From the NCBI RefSeq assembly GCF_000002425.4, contig NC_037254.1, positions 4,878,150 to 4,942,149 on the forward strand: a stretch of DNA of 64,000 bases, in the 5' to 3' direction. This document shows positions 9,812 to 21,615 of this stretch, one piece after another. The translations under genes were made by a program, and so were the position numbers. Below the pieces are notes generated by a model. That model made no database searches and had not been told where the DNA came from. It saw nothing but the letters and a program-made list of their open reading frames with translations. Positions within the stretch are counted from its first letter, which is position 1. The number at the start of each line of letters is the position of its first letter. Source of the DNA: Physcomitrium patens (Eukaryota; Streptophyta; Bryopsida; Funariales; Funariaceae).

Positions 9812-11035
9812 TCAGAATATATCCTCTACGTCTTTCTCCAGTTCGTCTTCGTCACCTTCATTATCCAAACCACTTTCATCTTCATGCTGCGGAATCTCTA
9901 TACCTTCATTAAGATCTTCAATATTCATCTCTGCGTGTCTTCGTTTAAATATTTTTACTCGCTTCCCTGCAATTGGTATTTTCAATTTTATACCATCTAA
10001 CTCCCGTAATGAGTAAGTCGCATTATCAAGAAGAGTTGTTACCACATATGGTCCAAACCAACGTTTTGAAAATTTCCGCAAAGTACTATGTTGATTATCC
10101 AGACTATTGTCATAAACAAGTACCCAGTCACCTTCCTCGATTGCTTTTGGTCTCAATCGATGTTGCTTATCGAATCGCGCCTTGTTTTGTAACCTTGCTC
10201 TTTTTAACCTTCCCAATGCTATCTGGACATCTTCCGTTCTCTGCTCCAATTATCGAATCCTAATAGCCAAAAGTTCTTCTCTTGTCAATCCATCTTCCCA
10301 TGGTAACATACTCCAAGTAAGTACCTTTTCTTCAATCAACATAATTGGTTTTCGACCTGTCATAAGTTCTACTGGCATATATCCTGTCACCGAACTATGT
10401 GTTGTTCGATTAGCCCATAATGCAAATGACAAAAGCCGTGGCCACTCTTTAACTTTCCCATTACAAGCTTTAACCAATGCTTTCACAATCGGCGGGTGAC
10501 CGCGTTTGCTTTTTGCATTCCCTTCCGGATTATAAGCAGTAGTCAGTGATAGTTTAACTCCACATCTTTCAAAGAACTTACGAGCTTCTTGTGCATTTAA
10601 TTCTCCACGATCTGCAGTGATTTTTCCTACGCACCCGTAACGGCAAATGACATCTTCAAGCAAAAACCTACAAATCCCCTCTGTAGATTTTATCCTCAAT
10701 GCTCTTCCTTCTACTTGATTTGATAAATCTTCACGAGCTAAAACCAAATATCTCATCTGCCATAACCCAACCGGCATAATAACCAAATCAACAACCCATT
10801 TAAAATGAATAGCCAGAGGATACGTAGGATGAAGACCATCTCGATGTCGGATATTAGAATACGATTGACAGATTTCACATGACTCTACAAATGAGAGCAC
10901 ATCTCGATACATATTTCTCCCCCAATATCGTTCCTTGAGTTTAGCAAAAGTAGCCCAGATTCCTCTATGCCCTGCCCATAAACTATCATGAAACTCCTTT
11001 AATAATTTTAGTTTTTCTTCCCTTTTGCCTATCAC
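9812..11035 (-). pseudogene. Integrase of element B, catalytic Glu replaced by Lys
   Basis: A zinc finger, the WVVDL and TADRGE Asp residues, then GNAKSKRGH with Lys for Glu as in C. A TAA at 10250-10252 splits the core from its C-terminal domain; C has CAA there. The tail (9812-10249) has the WVLVYDNSLDNQHSTLRKF segment and ends in an acidic stretch (EDESGLDNEGDEDELEKD) with a native-looking stop. An in-frame TGA separates the domain from RNase H. The part from 10339 onward is identical to C, but the C-terminal part differs from C by about 10% in the first 150 bases. Confidence 0.85.
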
Positions 11036-11832
11036 TCATTGTGGCATCCCAATTCCTTTCTTCGGTCTCTTCCATAAGAATCCATCTCGAAGTAAAAATC
11101 CATATGCTTTTTTTCTTATTTGTTTGAATTTTTCTGTAGACCAATTCTCCTGCTTATTCAAGGTATTCAAATAATGACCAATATCCAATAATTCTCCTTC
11201 ATAAGATTCTTCAAGAAATAGCTTGTCTTCTCTGTTGAGATTTGATATTGAATAGAATTTCAATCCGACATCATCAATGTCTTCAACCATTTCGTCTTCC
11301 CTCTCGTATCTTGCTCGAGATAGCATGTCTGCTACTAAATTGTCTTTCCCAGTGATATGCTTAAATTCTGGATTTAGTGACTTAATATAAGCAATCCATC
11401 TCAACATTGCAATATTTGGCGTTGAACAGTTAATAATCATTCCAAGCAATGGCAAGCAATCTGTTTCAATTACTACTACTGCTCCAATCAAATAGTCCTT
11501 TTCAGCTTTCATAGCCGAAACGACTCCCCAAAGTTCTCTTTTGACTTGCGAATATGTACGCTGACGAATACTTAAAACTTTAGCCCCAAATCGAACTGCA
11601 AATCTATTCCCACTTGAATCATCTTGACCCACAGCCCATCCAATGGCAATTGGACTAGCGTCCACAGTAAGAATCACTGGTCTATTGCACTTATAATCAA
11701 CCTTCCTCAATATTGGAGGTGACATCAATAAATTCTTCAATCTTTGTATTGCCTGAATATGCCTTTCTTCCCATTTAAATCGGTAACCCTTGCGTAACAG
11801 TTCATATAATGGATCCGCTATGTGACCAAATG
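11036..11832 (-). pseudogene. RNase H domain of Pol, element B
   Basis: Same content and same 274-residue open block as element A at 238-1062, by eye without difference. The one-base deletion and two TGA codons at the RT side are shared. The Met at 11860 lies in the shifted frame. Confidence 0.85.
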
Positions 11833-12645
11833 AGGGATTCAGATTCAATGAAATACACATGCACCCAAAAACCTGCGAACCTCTGTTAAAGAATCACAAT
11901 CCTCTTTCATCCTTCCAATTGCATCAACTTTAGTCGGATCTGGTTTTCTTCCATAGGATCTACATAAATGTCCAACAATTACAACCTCTCATACTCCAAA
12001 TACAGACTTCATACCCGATAATGTAAGATGAACTTTTCCAAGCCGAGTTAAAATCTTTTCACAATCTTGTATATGATCAACAACATATCTGCGACACCCT
12101 CTCGTATCTAAAGTTTCATCCTTGTCTCCTTCTCTGCACCCTTTTATAGGAACATCATCCAGAAAAGGCATAGTCTTTTCCGGAATAAAATCTCTCAATA
12201 CCTTATTCATCCCATTCATCATATGCGCAACTGAGTTGGTCGCGCCTTGAGGAAGAGTGCACATTCTAACCAATCCAAGCGGTGTCTTCATCATTGTCAA
12301 ATCTCTACTTCCTTCGACAAGTTGAAATTGATCATAACCTGAATACAAATCACCCATTGAATAGATCGCCCTTCCAGCAAACGCCTCAGTAAATTCATCC
12401 ACAATAGGTCCAATTCCTGCATTCCTGATAGTTACAACATTCACTGGCTGCATATCTTGAATAAACCGTAGTGATCCATTCTTCTTAGGTACCGTAAACC
12501 ATCGACTAGAATACGGCACAAATGAAGGTTCCAATATTTTTATCTTTATCTTTTCTTTTAATAGTTCTACCAATTTAGGTAAATGTATCCTCGGTACTGG
12601 AATCGGTCTTAGATTCCAAGGTACATGCGGTACAGTGAAGATAAC
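11833..12645 (-). pseudogene. Reverse transcriptase of element B, 5' part lost in the gap
   Basis: Covers WFTVPKKNGSLRFIQD through PFLDDVPIKGC to SVFGV-TGA, identical to A. Sequence matching A stops at about 12645. The last 29 bases before the N run (12646-12674) do not match A at the expected place. Confidence 0.82.
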
Positions 12646-12674
12646 ACCGTAAGTCGTGGGTCGCACAAAATACA

Positions 12675-12774
12675 NNNNNNNNNNNNNNNNNNNNNNNNNN
12701 NNNNNNNNNNNNNNNNNNNNNNNNNNNNNNNNNNNNNNNNNNNNNNNNNNNNNNNNNNNNNNNNNNNNNNNNNN
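12675..12774. other. Assembly gap of exactly 100 N
   Basis: Compared with A, about 1650 bases are missing here (A 1849-3497: RT start, linker, protease, late Gag). The round length suggests a placeholder of unknown real size. Protein translations across the gap are meaningless. Confidence 0.97.
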
Positions 12775-14105
12775 CATCAAGCTTCATGTTGGCTCTTAGC
12801 AATATATGCATGAACTGAAAGAGACTCAACAGGATCCTCCCAACCTGTTCTACCTTGTATTGTAGTTGCAGTTCTCAATAGCGCTTCTCGAGGTAATTTC
12901 CCTTCTTGCATTGTAGAAACGGCAGAAGCCCAAAACTCACTAGTTTCCGTACTTCCACCAATTTCATCATCTACTCTAGCACCATAACTTGCACTTTCTC
13001 GTGTTGCTGTTTCATGCTCTTTTAAGTAATCTTGAACCAATGCTCTCATTCCTCCCTTGCCAAAATTGATTTGAAGAAGATCCTCTCTATTTTTCAATGC
13101 TATCTTCCCATCTTTTCAGCGAATAATTCCCTGCCGTATCATATTATTAAATTCATTACAATCTTTTCTAGTGTATGAAGCATCATCACACCAAATGCAT
13201 CTTTGTACATATCCTTGTTTTGAAACATTCTTCGAATTATTTATAGAAGTATTCTCTTCAAGTCTTGCCAATTTGATTTGAAGATCTCGCATTCCTCGTA
13301 TAATTTCTTCCATACCCACATCTGCTTTCTTTGACAAGGATGTCGAAGGTTGAACTGTAGGCATTATTGGTGGTGTTGTACGTACTGGAGCTTTGGGTGC
13401 TTGTACTGTTTTTGGAATATTGCTCCTATCCTTCCTCCTTTCTTTTTTTGTAAGCAACCCCATCGCATCTTCAACGTTCTTCCACTTCATTGTCAATCCT
13501 TCATCTTCTTCTTTGTCTTCAAGAAGGGGTTCTAATTTCTCTTGCAATTCTCTATCAACAGCTTGAAAAAATAGATCAACTTTTTTCGGCTCCAATGTCA
13601 ATTTTTCTACCTTCGATAATTGAGAGTACTGCCTCTCAAATTCCCTTAGTAGCTCTGTTGGTTGCAAATTCTTATTGGGCCGTTCAATCCATCCCAAAAA
13701 CAGCTTCTTAGTAACGCGATCGACATCTTTCAAGAAATATTCGTCTTTCAATGCATGTGAAAAATCCTCCCATGAATTCCCATAACGATCCGTAATCGAT
13801 GTAATGTGGTTCCTTATCTCCGGTATCATGGCAAGTCCAAATAGTGCAACCATTTTCTTCTCAGAAACCCGATTTAATTCCATTTCATGAACATAACATC
13901 TTAAATACCTTGAAATATTCCTCCCATCAAATTGATCAATTTTATTGACCACTGCTTGCAATGCTTTGGTTGCCAAAGCTTCCTTTCGATCATTGCTTTG
14001 CTGTTGCTGCATTGACAATGAGAAGGTTTGAAACAAACTAGCGATAGATGGATCCATGTGCATACCTTGTCCTTTAGAAGACTCCCCACTAGAAACTCCT
14101 CCCAA
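12775..14105 (-). pseudogene. Gag of element B
   Basis: Starts MGGVSSGESSKGQG and differs from A's 329-residue block by one residue (FQT for FQA). The TGA at 13116-13118 replaces the Trp codon of relative I, as in A. The Gag continues as MKNREDLLQINFGKGGMRALV until the gap. The zinc-knuckle relic has the same His-to-Tyr change as A. Confidence 0.85.
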
Positions 14106-14189
14106 AAATCCTTCAAAATTTTTATTTTCGTTTTCTATAAAAATAAAGATAAAATCAACCGAAATCCAATACCTTCCACCTCAAGCTTT

Positions 14190-14205
14190 CACGTCGGGTT
14201 CACCA
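14190..14205 (-). other. Primer-binding site of B
   Basis: Minus strand TGGTGAACCCGACGTG, five bases from the LTR edge at 14211. It begins with the TGG expected for pairing to a tRNA CCA end. Relative I has TGGTGTACGCGACGTG. Confidence 0.72.
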
Positions 14206-14210
14206 CTTTT

Positions 14211-15358
14211 TGTCGTATTACGTACTTTCCTGCTCGAGAACGCACCGGGCGTCTGGCTATAGAAGGTAGTATGGAGATTCGCCGATAGTCAAGCAGTCTA
14301 TCAGTTTTTGACTGCTGGAATATAAACGACTGCAACAATGTACCGTAAATCTATACGGGTGCTCTTCGACTGCTTGTCGAAGTCCTTTTTTGTCCCAGCG
14401 AGTAGGTCTCTAGACGTTACAGAGAACCCCGAACAACCCAAACTGTTAATCTTCAATACCGCTTTGTACTTACGATCTTGTATCCACTAACTGTCTTGTT
14501 AGATTAACCCAATAAATTTCATTCACTCCACATACTCAATCCTATAGACACCCTTTTAATCCTTCAATGACAGACGTAACTCGATTTCACAAAACAGTCA
14601 AGAGTATTCAAACCCACTTCATTGAAAATCTCGATTCACCATTACAATACTGACTTCAGCAGCGATTGCCTCAGTCTTCTCAAAACTCTACGAAGAAGAA
14701 AAATCCAAATTCTATGTCTTTCCTTCCCCGACCCGAAGCATGAAGCTCCTCTCTCTAATCCCCTTGATCTCCAAAAACCTCCAATGAAAACTGAACTAGT
14801 AACCTTGCAAAAACTTGAAAACCCCCCTTCTCTCTAATCTGAAAAAAAAACCCTTCAAACTTATTCTTTCCCTAACCTTATCCTCTTGAATTCCTTCAAT
14901 CTTCCGTCTTGGATTCAAAATTGGCTCCCGTCGTCAGAGCTTAGATCCGAAATTGGCTCACGTCATCAAGGCCTTCTCCTCCGTTTTTACCTTTAAGAGA
15001 TCCATTTGCCGCAAACAACGTTCCCTGGATGTTCCCATAATTGGGTCTGCATTGGATTGCCCGGCCAATTCAGGTCTCATATTGGGTAAGAGGACCCAGA
15101 TTGGATTCTCGAAATTGGATTCAATTGGCTCTTCAAACTCGTCGTGTGAATTGGTCCTTCTCTTTTTGCTGACTCCTGTTATTGGAATTGAATGGAGCAT
15201 TTCAGTATGCCCCGGCTGACTGTAACGGGGTGATTGAACCTGGCCACTCAGTATTTGTACAAGAGTTGGTCGTTGCTCCCAATATTCGAGGTAACTGAAT
15301 ATTAATAAAATTCCCCTTTCTTTTTATTTTCACTGTATATTCGTGTTACAAGACGACA
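14211..15358 (-). repeat. 5' LTR of B (1148 bp)
   Basis: From TGTCGTATTACG to AAGACGACA on the plus strand. Hairpins sit at 14343-14358 and 14364-14382. It is closer to the A LTR than to its own partner in the first 150 bases. Confidence 0.92.
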
Positions 15359-16197
15359 ACGGGAACATCCAGGTCTTACTACGGGCCTCTTAGCCAATAT
15401 GAGACCTGAATTGGTCGAGTGGCTTAATGTGGTCTCGATTACGGGTGTTTTGATTCCGTTCCAGGCTGTCTTGTTTTCAGTGCCGTTTCAGGGAACATTG
15501 TTTCTAAAAAAAGAACCTTTTAAAAGGCAAAAAATGGAGGAGAAAGCTCTGACAGCGGAGCCAATTCCGGATCCAAGACGGAAGATTGAAGAAATTCAGA
15601 AGCAAGGGTTTTAAAGGGGGGGAGAATTAGAGTTTTGAGGGTCGAAGAGCTAGCTTCATGCTTCGAGGGAGTAGAGGGGGAGAAAAGACAGAGAATTGGG
15701 GTTTTTTTTCTTCATAGGATTTTGGAAAGATTGAGGCAATCGTTGCTAAATAGTCGATGTGTTGTACTGGTGAATTGGGATTTTAATAAAGTGGGTGTGA
15801 TTACTCTTGATTGTTTTGTAAAATCGAAGTTACGTCTGAGATTGAAGAATTAAAAGGGTGTCTATAGGATTGAATATGCGGAGTGAATAAAAATTTTTGG
15901 GTTAATCTAACAAGACAGTCAGTGGATACAAGGTCGTGAGTATAAAGCGGTATCGGAGATTAGCAGATCGGGTTGTTTGGGGTTCTCTGTATTGTCTAGA
16001 GACCTATCAGCTGGGGCAAAAAGGATTTTGGCTAGCAGTCGAAGGACATCCGTATAGATTTATGGTATATTCTTACAATTGTTTATATTCTAATAGTCAA
16101 AAACTGATAGACTGCTTGAATATTAGCGAATCTCGATATTACCATCTACAGCCAGATGCTCGGTGCGTTCTTGAGCAGGAAAGCACATAATACGACA
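15359..16197 (+). repeat. 3' LTR of C, second part (after B insertion)
   Basis: Resumes with the duplicated ACGG and continues the LTR of C to its terminus ACGACA at 16192-16197. It matches the reverse complement of the A LTR, including 'gatccaagacggaagattgaag' and the region with the GTCGAAG half-hairpin. The other hairpin arm is lost. After 16197 the sequence is a different element, D. Confidence 0.88.
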
Positions 16198-16715
16198 CCG
16201 ACTGATTTGAAATCCGTACGGGACTTGAAACAAAACATCATTGATGCACCTTTATCTCAAACTATCAACTTGGCAACCACAGTAGAGCCTCAGACAATTA
16301 AGGTATATGAAGGTATTAAGGAACATGAGTTAACCTACTAGAAATTTTTTTTCTTACATCATAAATCAACTTTTGCTTAGACTTATGTTGTTCTAAAAGA
16401 TATCCCCGCTGAAGTCTGTGAGCATCATATCATTTTAGAGGAGAACGCTAAACCGATACAGTAAAGGCAACATCACCTTAATCCTAAATATTCCCTTTTG
16501 GTGAAGGAGGAATTGGACAAGCTTCTTGCAGTTGGTTTTATTTATCCAGTACCAAATAGTGAGTGGATTTCTCTAATTGTGATGGTGCCAAAAAAGAACG
16601 AAAAAATCCAAATTCGTCATGATTTCCGAAAATTTAATGTGACCACCAAAAAAGATTACTTTTCATTACCTTCCACAAATAGTATGGATAATATGTTGTC
16701 ATTATCACCAAGTAG
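16198..16715 (+). pseudogene. Reverse transcriptase remnant, gypsy element D
   Basis: A broken plus-strand reading begins at the LTR end of C. It includes EVCEHHIILEENAKPIQ, then LLVKEELDKLLAVGFIYPVPNSEWISLIVMVPKKNEK, HDFRKFN and KKDYFSLPSTNSMDN: the N-terminal RT region of a Ty3/gypsy Pol. Stops occur near 16341, 16380 and 16464. The reading stops before the catalytic box and is joined directly to the 3' region of the element at about 16715. C therefore inserted into D, and most of D's pol is deleted. Confidence 0.8.
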
Positions 16716-17162
16716 TAAAAGAATAGGAGTGGGGCACCAGTTAAAGTCATTCTGTGGTACTATTTTGGGTTGGTTAGAGTGCCATTTTCTTATATTTTTT
16801 GTATTTTTGAGAGTAGTAGTTTCAGTTAAGAATTAATAATGAGGAGCTGATCACAAGTGTCGATTGAAGATGTTCCAGAATGGATGAGTCAACAGCAGCA
16901 TCAATTGGAACTTTGGGATGTCTAGATCTTAAAACTAGAAGCTCAAGTCCGTGAATTAGAAGAGTATAATGAAGATCTCTCAAATCAGTTGAGAAAGGAG
17001 TCAATGGACAGACAGGAGGAGGAAGAATATTTGTAATTGGAACCAGATTCGGTGGAATGCACATTCAATAATGCAGCAAATGATCAATTGGATGGACTAG
17101 AGAAAATAGTACCTTTGTAGAGTTTTGTTAAGTAGTTTTTAGATAGGTAACAATTGTGTGTT
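16716..17162 (+). pseudogene. 3' internal region of D with coiled-coil ORF relic
   Basis: Begins GGGGCACCAGTTAAAGTC, a junction also present in E at 29655. A short coding relic follows, matching the E ORF: LEAQVRELEEYNEDLSNQLRKES in one frame, with stops. Such heptad-rich short ORFs before the 3' LTR are known in some plant gypsy elements. The function is unknown. Confidence 0.6.
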
Positions 17163-18034
17163 TGTAAGGGCGCTACACAATTAGGAGTCGGGCCATGTAG
17201 AATAAGTAAATAAACTTTGTGGTAAGTTATTAGTTGGTTATTGACAACCTTAAAAATTAGACTTATGGTTAGGTAGTTTAGTTGATAACAATAGGTTGTT
17301 AGTGGAACAAATGGTTAAGAATTCAAAGGGTCATAATCTTTGGAATCCGTTGGCTGATGGATCATCTTTTTGGTAGGATAAAGAGGTTGAAGAAAGAGAT
17401 ATCAGGGCCAAATTGTAAGAGTCATAAGTCCAGAGGCCAGACTGTAAGAATCATAAGCCAAGGGGCCAGACTGTGAGAGTCGTTAGCCAAGAGGCCAAAC
17501 TATGAGAGTCGTAAGCCAAAGAGCCAGACTGTGAGAGTCGTAAGCCAAAGCTCAGACTATAATAGTCGTAAGCTGGGGCAAGCTTGGAGTTACCTCTTTG
17601 TTTCTTTGTTGTTGATAAGTAATGGATAGTTTTTGAATACTAAAAAGTTAATTTGGAGTACCAGAATGTGAGAATCGTAAGTCGAGATATTGAATTCTGT
17701 ATGATGAATTGAGAAACTGAATACAATAGATAAGTTGGAGATGAGTAATTGAATATATATAAACCACAAAGAGAGTAAGTGGGAGATGAATTGATAAGAA
17801 TATGAAAGTATTGTTAAATTAATAGTCATAGAATGGATTATATGTTAAATTAAGATAGAAGTAGTAAGCCTTGGTGTTTTGTAGTTTGATAATTGATTTT
17901 AAATAGCTCGAGTATATTCAATTGTGACACTAATAAATCCAATTCATATAACCAATCTTTCTCCATGTTTAAATCCACCTCTATTAGTTCAATTGCTTTG
18001 GTATACTGAAGCTTGAATACAACAAGAACAATAA
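17163..18034 (+). repeat. 3' LTR of D
   Basis: Starts TGTAAGGGCGCTACACAATTAG, matching LTR starts at 30087 (E) and 31313 (F). It ends near ...ACAACAAGAACAATAATTG, where protease coding of element M begins. The exact right edge is uncertain by about ten bases. It holds an expanded minisatellite and no gene. Confidence 0.75.
17407..17575 (+). repeat. 29-30 bp minisatellite inside the D LTR
   Basis: About six imperfect copies of a unit built on GCCAGACTGTGAGAGTCGTA followed by AGCCAAG. The related LTRs of E and F carry only one copy at the same place, so the array expanded in this copy or its lineage. Confidence 0.85.
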
Positions 18035-18960
18035 TTGTCATATCCAATTTTATTGGAACGACCGTGGTTGTATCAAGGTAAAGCTCGAAATGACTGGGAC
18101 CATGGTACATTGATAATTGAGAAAGATAATGATAAAATTGTGCTTCAAATGTACCTTGTCCAATATCATGGAGAAACTCAATTTGTCAGTTTAAAATTCA
18201 CATCGGATTATAAAGATGAGTCTACAGAAGAAGAAATTGGTACACTTGACCCAATTTATATTGATACAAGGTAAGTTGTCAAGTACACTAGAATAAAATG
18301 TCAATGTAGGGGACCGGGAGAGTATTTAGTGAATGGATTTCACCAATTGTTATAATATTAAAAAAAAATGGAAAAATTTGCATCTGTTAAGATTTTTACA
18401 AATTAAATGTGGCTACCAAGAAGGATTATTTTCCTTTACCATTCATAGATAGTATATTGGATGTTGTCACTGGGCATGAATGTTATTCATTTCTTGATGG
18501 ATTCTCCGATTATAATCAAGTTAAAATTACAAAAGAAGACCAGTTGAAAACTACTTTTACTACGGATTGGAGGACCTTTGCCTATAAGGTAATGTCGTTT
18601 GGGCTTTGTAATGCACTAGCTACATTTCAAAGGATAATGATGCAAGCATTCCAAGATTATCTATGAATTTCAATGGAAATATTTCTAAATGATTTTTGTA
18701 CATTTAGTACGAGAGCCAGGTATTTAGAATATCTAGGTCAATGTTTGAATCAATGTGCCAAATATGGAATTTCTTTAAATTCAAAAAAGTACCAATTTGG
18801 TGTGCCTTTTGGTAAACTATTGCGTCATATAGTTTTGATGGCAGGCATTGCTACAGATCCAGATAAAATAAAGATTATAGTAGAATTAAAGCAACCAGAC
18901 AGTGTTACGGGTGTTCAAGCATTTGTCGGCCATGTCAATTATTATCAGTGATTTATCTAT
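18035..18960 (+). pseudogene. Protease end and reverse transcriptase, gypsy element M
   Basis: SYPILLERPWLYQGKARNDWDHGTL is the post-protease motif of gypsy Gag-Pol. After a short gap with stops, RT follows: KKDYFPLPFIDSILDVVTGHECYSFLDGFSDYNQVKI, TTFTTDWRTFAYKVMSFGLCNALATFQRIMM, then a TGA and EIFLNDFCTFS. That last motif has LNDF where LDDF is expected, so one catalytic Asp is Asn. It continues to GVQAFVGHVNYYQ-TGA. The element lies directly after the LTR of D, so D probably inserted in M's protease. Confidence 0.82.
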
Positions 18961-19635
18961 CTATTCATAGTTATATACCTTCCCTTGACAAATCTCTTAA
19001 AGAAACCACCAATCGATGGGACCAATCCATTTTAGACAAAGGAATGTACAATTACATTCGAAACATTGAAATAAAAATTGGTTTCAGCACCAATATTGGT
19101 GGCATCTTATTGGACAAAACCATTCTAAGTTTATGTGGATGCATCTAATGTTGCGATTAGTTCTATGTTAAGCCACAAAGATGATCGGAGTTTTGATCAC
19201 CCTATTTATTATGTAAGTCGTCAATTGGTAGCAGCGGAAAGAAATTATACAACAATCGAAAGAGAAGAATTGGAGATGATTTATTTTGCACAAAAGTTTT
19301 GATATTATCTTCTTGATTATAAATTTGTTTTTCATGTCGACCATGATGCTTTAAAATATATGATTAATAAGCCTCAATTGAGTGGTCATATTGCACGATG
19401 GATTTTATTCTTGCAAGAATTTGACTTTATTATTCAGGTAAGAGTAAAAAAATCACATTCCAATGCGGACCATTTATTTCAATTATCCAATATATTGGAT
19501 AATGAACCCATTAAAGATGCACTACTCAATACGAAACTGTTTGTGATAGATGTAATTACTCCGGAGTATAGTGAAATAATTCAATACTTTACATTTCAAA
19601 CCTTTCTACCTAATTTTAATGAAAAGCTTAAATAA
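18961..19635 (+). pseudogene. RNase H of element M
   Basis: After a degraded stretch (18961-19130) the motifs VDASNVAISSML, HPIYYVSRQLVAAERNYTTIEREELEMIYFAQKF, FVFHVDHDALKYMINKPQLSGHIARWILFLQEFDFII and HSNADHLFQLS are visible. A TGA interrupts after QKF. The domain order is normal and it leads into integrase. Confidence 0.82.
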
Positions 19636-20364
19636 AGCTGAATATTAAAATGTGCACTTTATATGATGATTGGTGAAGCTATATATAAACAAGGCAAGCA
19701 TGGAGTTTTGCAATGTTGTATTTATCAAATTGAAGTGAATACTATATTGGAAGGTTGCCACTTGGACAATTATGGTGGATATTTTGCAGAGGACAACATG
19801 GCTCATATAGCTTTACGAGCTAGTTATTGGTAGCCAACAATGTTTGCACATGCTCACCAATTTGTCCGTTATTGTGGCCCATGTTAGAGAACGGGTTGAC
19901 CTATTGGAACTTCAGCAATGCCATTGGTACCAATTCTGGCTCAAGCGCCTTTTAAAAAATGGAGAATTGGTTTTGTAGGACCAATTACATCAGCCTTGAG
20001 AAATAGAAAAAAATAGTATATACTGGTAGCAATGGATTATATAATAAAATAGGCTCAAGCCGTAGCTACAAAAATCAATAGTACAAGTACAGTAGCAATC
20101 TTTTTATATGAAAATATTATTACACGATTTGGTTGTCCACGAGAATTGGTTAGTGATCGAGGAACTCATTTTATAAATAGTATAATCAAAGGACTTATGG
20201 CTAAATATGAGATAAAATATTGTAAGACTACACCGTATCATCCTAGAGCCAATGGACAAATGGAAAAGACTAATGGAATTTTATGTAAAATCTTAACAAA
20301 AATAGTTTCAACAGCGGGAACAGATTGGGACACTAAGTTGTTCGCAGCTTTATGGGCATACCGT
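19636..20364 (+). pseudogene. Integrase of element M, first part
   Basis: Contains a relic of the HHCC finger (HAHQFVRYCGPC), then first Asp in VAMDY, second Asp in VSDRGTHFINS and Glu in ANGQMEKTNG, so the catalytic triad is intact. Several stops lie between them. It ends at LWAYR where solo LTR H is inserted. Confidence 0.82.
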
Positions 20365-21615
20365 TGTCGAGGTAGAGAGAGTTTGCCTCAAGAAAGCGTT
20401 GGACTTCTGGCTGTCACTAAATACTCAATCAAGTTTGAAATATAAGGGTAACAATTTTATATATATAAACTCCTCTCCTTTGGAGCAATTACATCAATAT
20501 ACAAGCCTTAAAATCCAAAGAACACCAAAATACTTGATAAGGTGTTATAAAAAACTTATATATCCTTATGAGGAATTTTTCCCGAAGTTCAAAAGCTCAT
20601 AACTTACGATCTAACCGTCTAAACAACTCCAAATTTTACATGGAGTACTGATATTTCTTTAACAACTACCACACCAAAATTCAACCGTAAATTCGTCTTG
20701 GATCTTGTGATATCTTGAAAACCCTAACTGTAGCTTCAAACCCTAGCATTTTTACACCCGTGTACAACTTCCTTCATATCTCACAAATTAATTATTAAAA
20801 TACTATGAAACTTTGATCTAAAGCTTTTTAACCCAATTACACACACTTGTGGAAATTTTGAGCCAAAAATTCGTCCAGAAACTCAAGATATGGCTTCACC
20901 CATAACTAGCAACAAAACGATATACTTACTGCCTTCAAATTACAAGTGCTGTCTTCAACGCCTCATAACTCCTTCACCCAATCTTAGAATTCACTATACA
21001 ATAAGTAGAATGTGTAGCCGAGAAAATTCTCCCTCCAAATCTTGTCGCCGATCTTCCGTTGCTCTCCGTATTCGTATGTGATGCCCAAAAGAAGTGACAC
21101 TAGGTACGAAATTGACACCTTATCTTTGAACATTCATATCTTTTCCATAAAAACTCGAAATCACACAAAATCTTCACCCAAATTATACCCAAAACCCTAA
21201 ACCTTCTCACCCTAGCCTCAAAAGCTCGAATGGCCTCGAAAGAGGAATCCTAATTCCTAATATGGCCTTGGGCAGCCTCCTCAAAGCCCATTGGGCATGG
21301 TATTCGACCAATAGGGATGAAGTTCTTCACCCCTTGCCTTCATCCAACCATGCCTTACTTTCATCCTTCCCAATAAGCCTCCCTCTAGTTATATTTTCAT
21401 CTTTTAACTCCTCCCTTCCCTTAATCTTTATACTAACTATCTAAATCCTATATAATATAAACTCTATGATCAAACTAGATTAACTTCCAAATAATTTTTC
21501 TTATTTCAATTCATTTTAAATTAACATACTAACTATTCTTACTCACATTAAGACTTATAAACATATTACATGTTTTCACTAATTTTTACATACTGTAAGT
21601 AATTACAGTACGACA
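20365..21615 (+). repeat. Solo LTR H in the integrase of M
   Basis: Ends TGTCGAGG...ACGACA. Flanks are CCGT (20361-20364) and TCGT (21616-21619). The uninterrupted frame LWAYR-IEYKVTTNA is restored when H and one copy are removed, giving a 4-bp duplication with one later change. Similar over its length to solo LTR J (58289-59621) in the same orientation; both share 'atatggccttg' and 'agcctcctcaaagcccattgg'. I arbitrarily give the strand as plus. Confidence 0.88.

Larger units (their letters stand above)
8603..15358 (-). mobile_element. Element B: gypsy retrotransposon nested in the 3' LTR of C
   Basis: Complete outline on the minus strand: 5' LTR 14211-15358, primer-binding site, gag, (gap), RT, RNase H, integrase, polypurine tract, 3' LTR 8603-9749. 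Termini are TGTCGT and ACGACA. It is flanked by a 4-bp duplication ACGG (8599-8602 and 15359-15362). Removing B and one ACGG restores an LTR sequence that A's LTR carries uninterrupted, so both the site and the duplication length are clear. The two LTRs differ at roughly 65 positions by eye (5-6%). The coding region has multiple stops and a 100-N gap. Confidence 0.93.
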
